In this document: positions 6,456-8,239 of the stretch, piece by piece | Position numbering within the stretch: position 1 is the first letter of the stretch | Layout of the letters: each line of letters opens with the position of its first letter | From: Halobacteriales archaeon | Lineage (GTDB): Archaea > Thermoplasmatota > E2 > JACPAO01 > JAHFTW01 | Assembly: GCA_020201445.1 (NCBI GenBank) | Contig: JAIVGU010000252.1 | Location: 1-8,239, forward strand | DNA length: 8,239 nucleotides | Direction: 5' to 3' | The notes under the pieces: model-generated | What the model saw: the letters and a program-made list of their open reading frames with translations, nothing else | What the model was told of the DNA's origin: nothing | Databases searched by the model: none | Program-made: the position numbers and the translations under genes

Positions 6456-7733
6456 ATGATGCCCCGGACCGTCCCCGCCCTGGCGCTGGCCGCCTTCCTG
6501 GCGCTGGGCGGTTTCGCCGCCGCGGCCGACGGTGGGGACGACCCCGCCTCCCCCGACGGCTCCTCTGGCGCTGGCCCCAACGGGACCGCGCCCCCCGACT
6601 GCGCCCGCGCGAAGGACCCCGAGGCGTGCAAGGCGGCCTACTGCCGCGAGCACGCGGACGACGCCCGCTGCGCCGCCGCCGCGCGCGACACCTCCTCCAA
6701 GCCCGGCCGCCCCGACCCCCGCGCGGGCAAGGTGGACCGCCTGGAGCACATCGAGTTCTCCACCGACTCCCCGCGCCAGCTCTCCGGCTTCAAGGTCGAC
6801 GGCCGCGTGACCCTCGACCGCCTCGTCCTCGACCCGGGCAGCGACGGCCGCCTGGCGACCGAGCGCAGGGGCGATGCCCTCGTGGTGGGCGACGCCGACA
6901 CCCGGCTGCGCCTGCACGACAACCCCGTCGGCCTCGTCGAGTTCAAGGGCGCGGACGGCGGCGTCCTGCTGGGCTTCCCCGCCGGCGTGCAGGTCGCCAC
7001 CGGCGAGCGCGGCCACGCCGCCCGCATCCACTACCCCGACGGCCGCGACGGCCTCCTGGTCGCCGACGCCGCCGCCTGGAGCGGCCGCAACGTCACCCTC
7101 ACCGGCTTCTTCAGCTTCCACGTCGCCCGCAGCGACCCCTTCGAGGGCGAGGGGCCCGGCAGCGGCGAGCTGCGCTCCAAGCTGCGCGCCGCCGTCGAGT
7201 CCCGCCACCTGGGCGCCGAGGTCGCGCTGGAGCGCCACCCCGCCAACGCCTCCCGGGCCGTGCAGGTGCTGGCCTACGACGACCTGGCGGTCCAGGTGCG
7301 CCTGCCCGACACCGCCGCGGCGGACGCGCCCATCGCGGTGCAGCTCTCCGCCAACCTGACCGAGGGCCGCACCGTCGTCCTGCACGTCGACCCGGCCCTG
7401 CTGGGCAACGCGACGGCGGACCGGCTCGACCTGCACTACTACGACGACCACGCCGACGGCAGCCGCACCGAGGCGGTCTTCGCCCGCGCCGGCAGCCTCG
7501 CCGACGTCCTCGACCCCACCGACGACGGCGGCCGCCCCGAGTACTGGGTCGTGGCCGACGCCGACGGGCTGCAGGTGCTGGTGAGCGTCCCGCACTGGAG
7601 CACCCACACCGTCACCCTCTCCGGGCTCGGCGCCCTGCTGCAGCCCAGCGTCCTGGCGGGCGCCCTGGCCGGGGCCGCCGGCATCGCGGTCGCCGCGGTC
7701 GCGCTGTTCTGGCCGCGCCGCAGCGCCCCGTGA
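6456..7733 (+). CDS. Sequon-rich surface protein with signal peptide and C-terminal membrane anchor
   Basis: I do not recognise the family of this 425-residue exported protein. It begins with a classical signal peptide (hydrophobic residues 5-23, likely cleavage after the Ala run near 24), then an acidic Asp/Pro/Gly/Ser linker. A small cysteine module spaced C-x8-C-x4-C-x8-C (Cys49, 58, 63, 72) follows, probably two disulfides. Residues from about 90 to 395 look beta-rich. A single hydrophobic helix (398-419) followed by Arg-Arg would anchor the C-terminus, leaving the body outside. Sequons at Asn42, 212, 264, 300 and 318 make it a candidate AglB substrate. ATG 6456 is placed by the TATA box 27 bases upstream; ATG 6459 directly follows and would cost one residue. 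The gene has its own promoter, divergent from the GTPase, and is followed by a lipoprotein gene with a separate promoter-like box. Codon use matches aglB. Confidence 0.8.
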   Translation: MMPRTVPALALAAFLALGGFAAAADGGDDPASPDGSSGAGPNGTAPPDCARAKDPEACKAAYCREHADDARCAAAARDTSSKPGRPDPRAGKVDRLEHIEFSTDSPRQLSGFKVDGRVTLDRLVLDPGSDGRLATERRGDALVVGDADTRLRLHDNPVGLVEFKGADGGVLLGFPAGVQVATGERGHAARIHYPDGRDGLLVADAAAWSGRNVTLTGFFSFHVARSDPFEGEGPGSGELRSKLRAAVESRHLGAEVALERHPANASRAVQVLAYDDLAVQVRLPDTAAADAPIAVQLSANLTEGRTVVLHVDPALLGNATADRLDLHYYDDHADGSRTEAVFARAGSLADVLDPTDDGGRPEYWVVADADGLQVLVSVPHWSTHTVTLSGLGALLQPSVLAGALAGAAGIAVAAVALFWPRRSAP

Positions 7734-7758
7734 ACTCTTTGCGGACACAGCCAGGGAG

Positions 7759-7764
7759 CTTAAG
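7759..7764 (+). promoter_or_regulatory. Candidate TATA-like box of the second lipoprotein gene
   Basis: CTTAAG, within GAGCTTAAGTG, is the only A/T-rich element in the 56-base gap. It is centred about 28 bases before ATG 7790, the same spacing as the other promoters here, suggesting leaderless transcription. It is weaker than the TTATA boxes at 6243 and 6426. Confidence 0.45.
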
Positions 7765-7789
7765 TGCCGCCGCCGGGGTCGTTTCGCGG

Positions 7790-8239
7790 ATGCGCGCCTT
7801 CGCCCTGACCCTCGCCGCCCTGCTTGCCGGCTGCGTCGGCGAGCCCGCCGTGCCGGCGGACCCCGGCCCGAGCCCGCCCATCCCCGCAGGCGGGGCTGCG
7901 CCGTCCCTCAACGAGACGCTGTCGTTCAGCTGGCTCGCCGCGGCGGGCGCCCCGGCCAAGCCGCTCGACGCGGAGGCGGGCGCCACCCCGGCGGAGGGGT
8001 TCACCGTGCCAGCCGGGCTGCGCGAGATGCGCCTGGAGGCCAAATGGACCTGCGACAGCCCGACGTGTGCCCTCCACCTCGCGGCCTACGCCCCCGGGGC
8101 GGACGCCTTCGGCTCCACGCCCGTCGCCTCGGTGGAGGGCCCCAGTCCGCTCACCCTCACCATCCAGGCGCCGGCGGAGGGGGTGTGGTCGGTCTACATG
8201 GCCTCCAGCGGCCCCACCGCCCAGGTCAAGGGCACGGTC
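7790..8239 (+). CDS. Secreted lipoprotein, N-terminal part (3' end outside window)
   Basis: The frame is open for 150 codons to the window edge. A short signal (Arg2, then hydrophobic 3-12) ends in the lipobox LAGC with Cys15 as the lipid-modified residue. A Pro/Gly/Ala linker (about 18-38) follows. One sequon lies at Asn41 (N-E-T). The part from about residue 70 looks like a beta-sandwich of the kind found in pre-peptidase C-terminal and similar surface domains: Phe-Thr-Val-Pro-Ala-Gly, alternating hydrophobic strands, then Pro-Ala-Glu-Gly-Val-Trp-Ser-Val-Tyr. Cys88 and Cys93 are close enough for a disulfide. It resembles the lipoprotein at 420-1346 in layout (lipobox, Pro-rich linker, Cys-containing beta domain), but I see no clear alignment between them. 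Function is unknown; extracytoplasmic binding or an accessory surface role is the most that can be said. Confidence 0.75.
   Translation, partial: MRAFALTLAALLAGCVGEPAVPADPGPSPPIPAGGAAPSLNETLSFSWLAAAGAPAKPLDAEAGATPAEGFTVPAGLREMRLEAKWTCDSPTCALHLAAYAPGADAFGSTPVASVEGPSPLTLTIQAPAEGVWSVYMASSGPTAQVKGTV

Overview
The window looks like archaeal chromosome with high G+C and near-saturated G/C third codon positions over most of its length. Two informational or cell-surface genes point to archaea. One is an AglB/STT3 oligosaccharyltransferase with WWDYG and TIXE motifs. The other is an archaeal-type DRG GTPase with a TGS domain. Several genes have a TATA-like box about 27-28 bases before the start codon and no Shine-Dalgarno sequence, which suggests leaderless transcripts. 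The proteins lack the extreme acidity of haloarchaea. A GC-rich Thermoplasmatota-like lineage is my best guess, but this is inference.

Layout: 1-369 is the 3' end of an unrecognised gene. 420-1346 encodes a sequon-rich secreted lipoprotein. 1571-4945 is aglB, unusually long (1124 aa) because it carries about 270 residues of beta-sandwich domains after the usual catalytic part. On the minus strand, 6218-5097 encodes the DRG GTPase. It is followed 5 bases later by the start of a DUF2203-like gene whose homology stops almost exactly at the aglB stop codon, so it is a probable remnant. 6219-6455 is a divergent promoter region. 6456-7733 encodes a signal-peptide surface protein with a C-terminal membrane anchor. 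7790-8239 is the 5' part of a second lipoprotein, cut by the window edge.

How they fit: aglB transfers lipid-linked glycan to Asn in N-X-S/T sequons of exported proteins. The exported proteins in this window contain such sequons (six in the first lipoprotein, five in the anchored protein, one so far in the last) and are natural candidate substrates. The GTPase is a housekeeping, translation-associated protein and is probably unrelated to glycosylation. I see no RNA genes, CRISPR, insertion sequences or recognisable defence system. The most unusual points are the altered second acidic motif of AglB, its SdrB-like tail, and the truncated DUF2203 gene abutting aglB.
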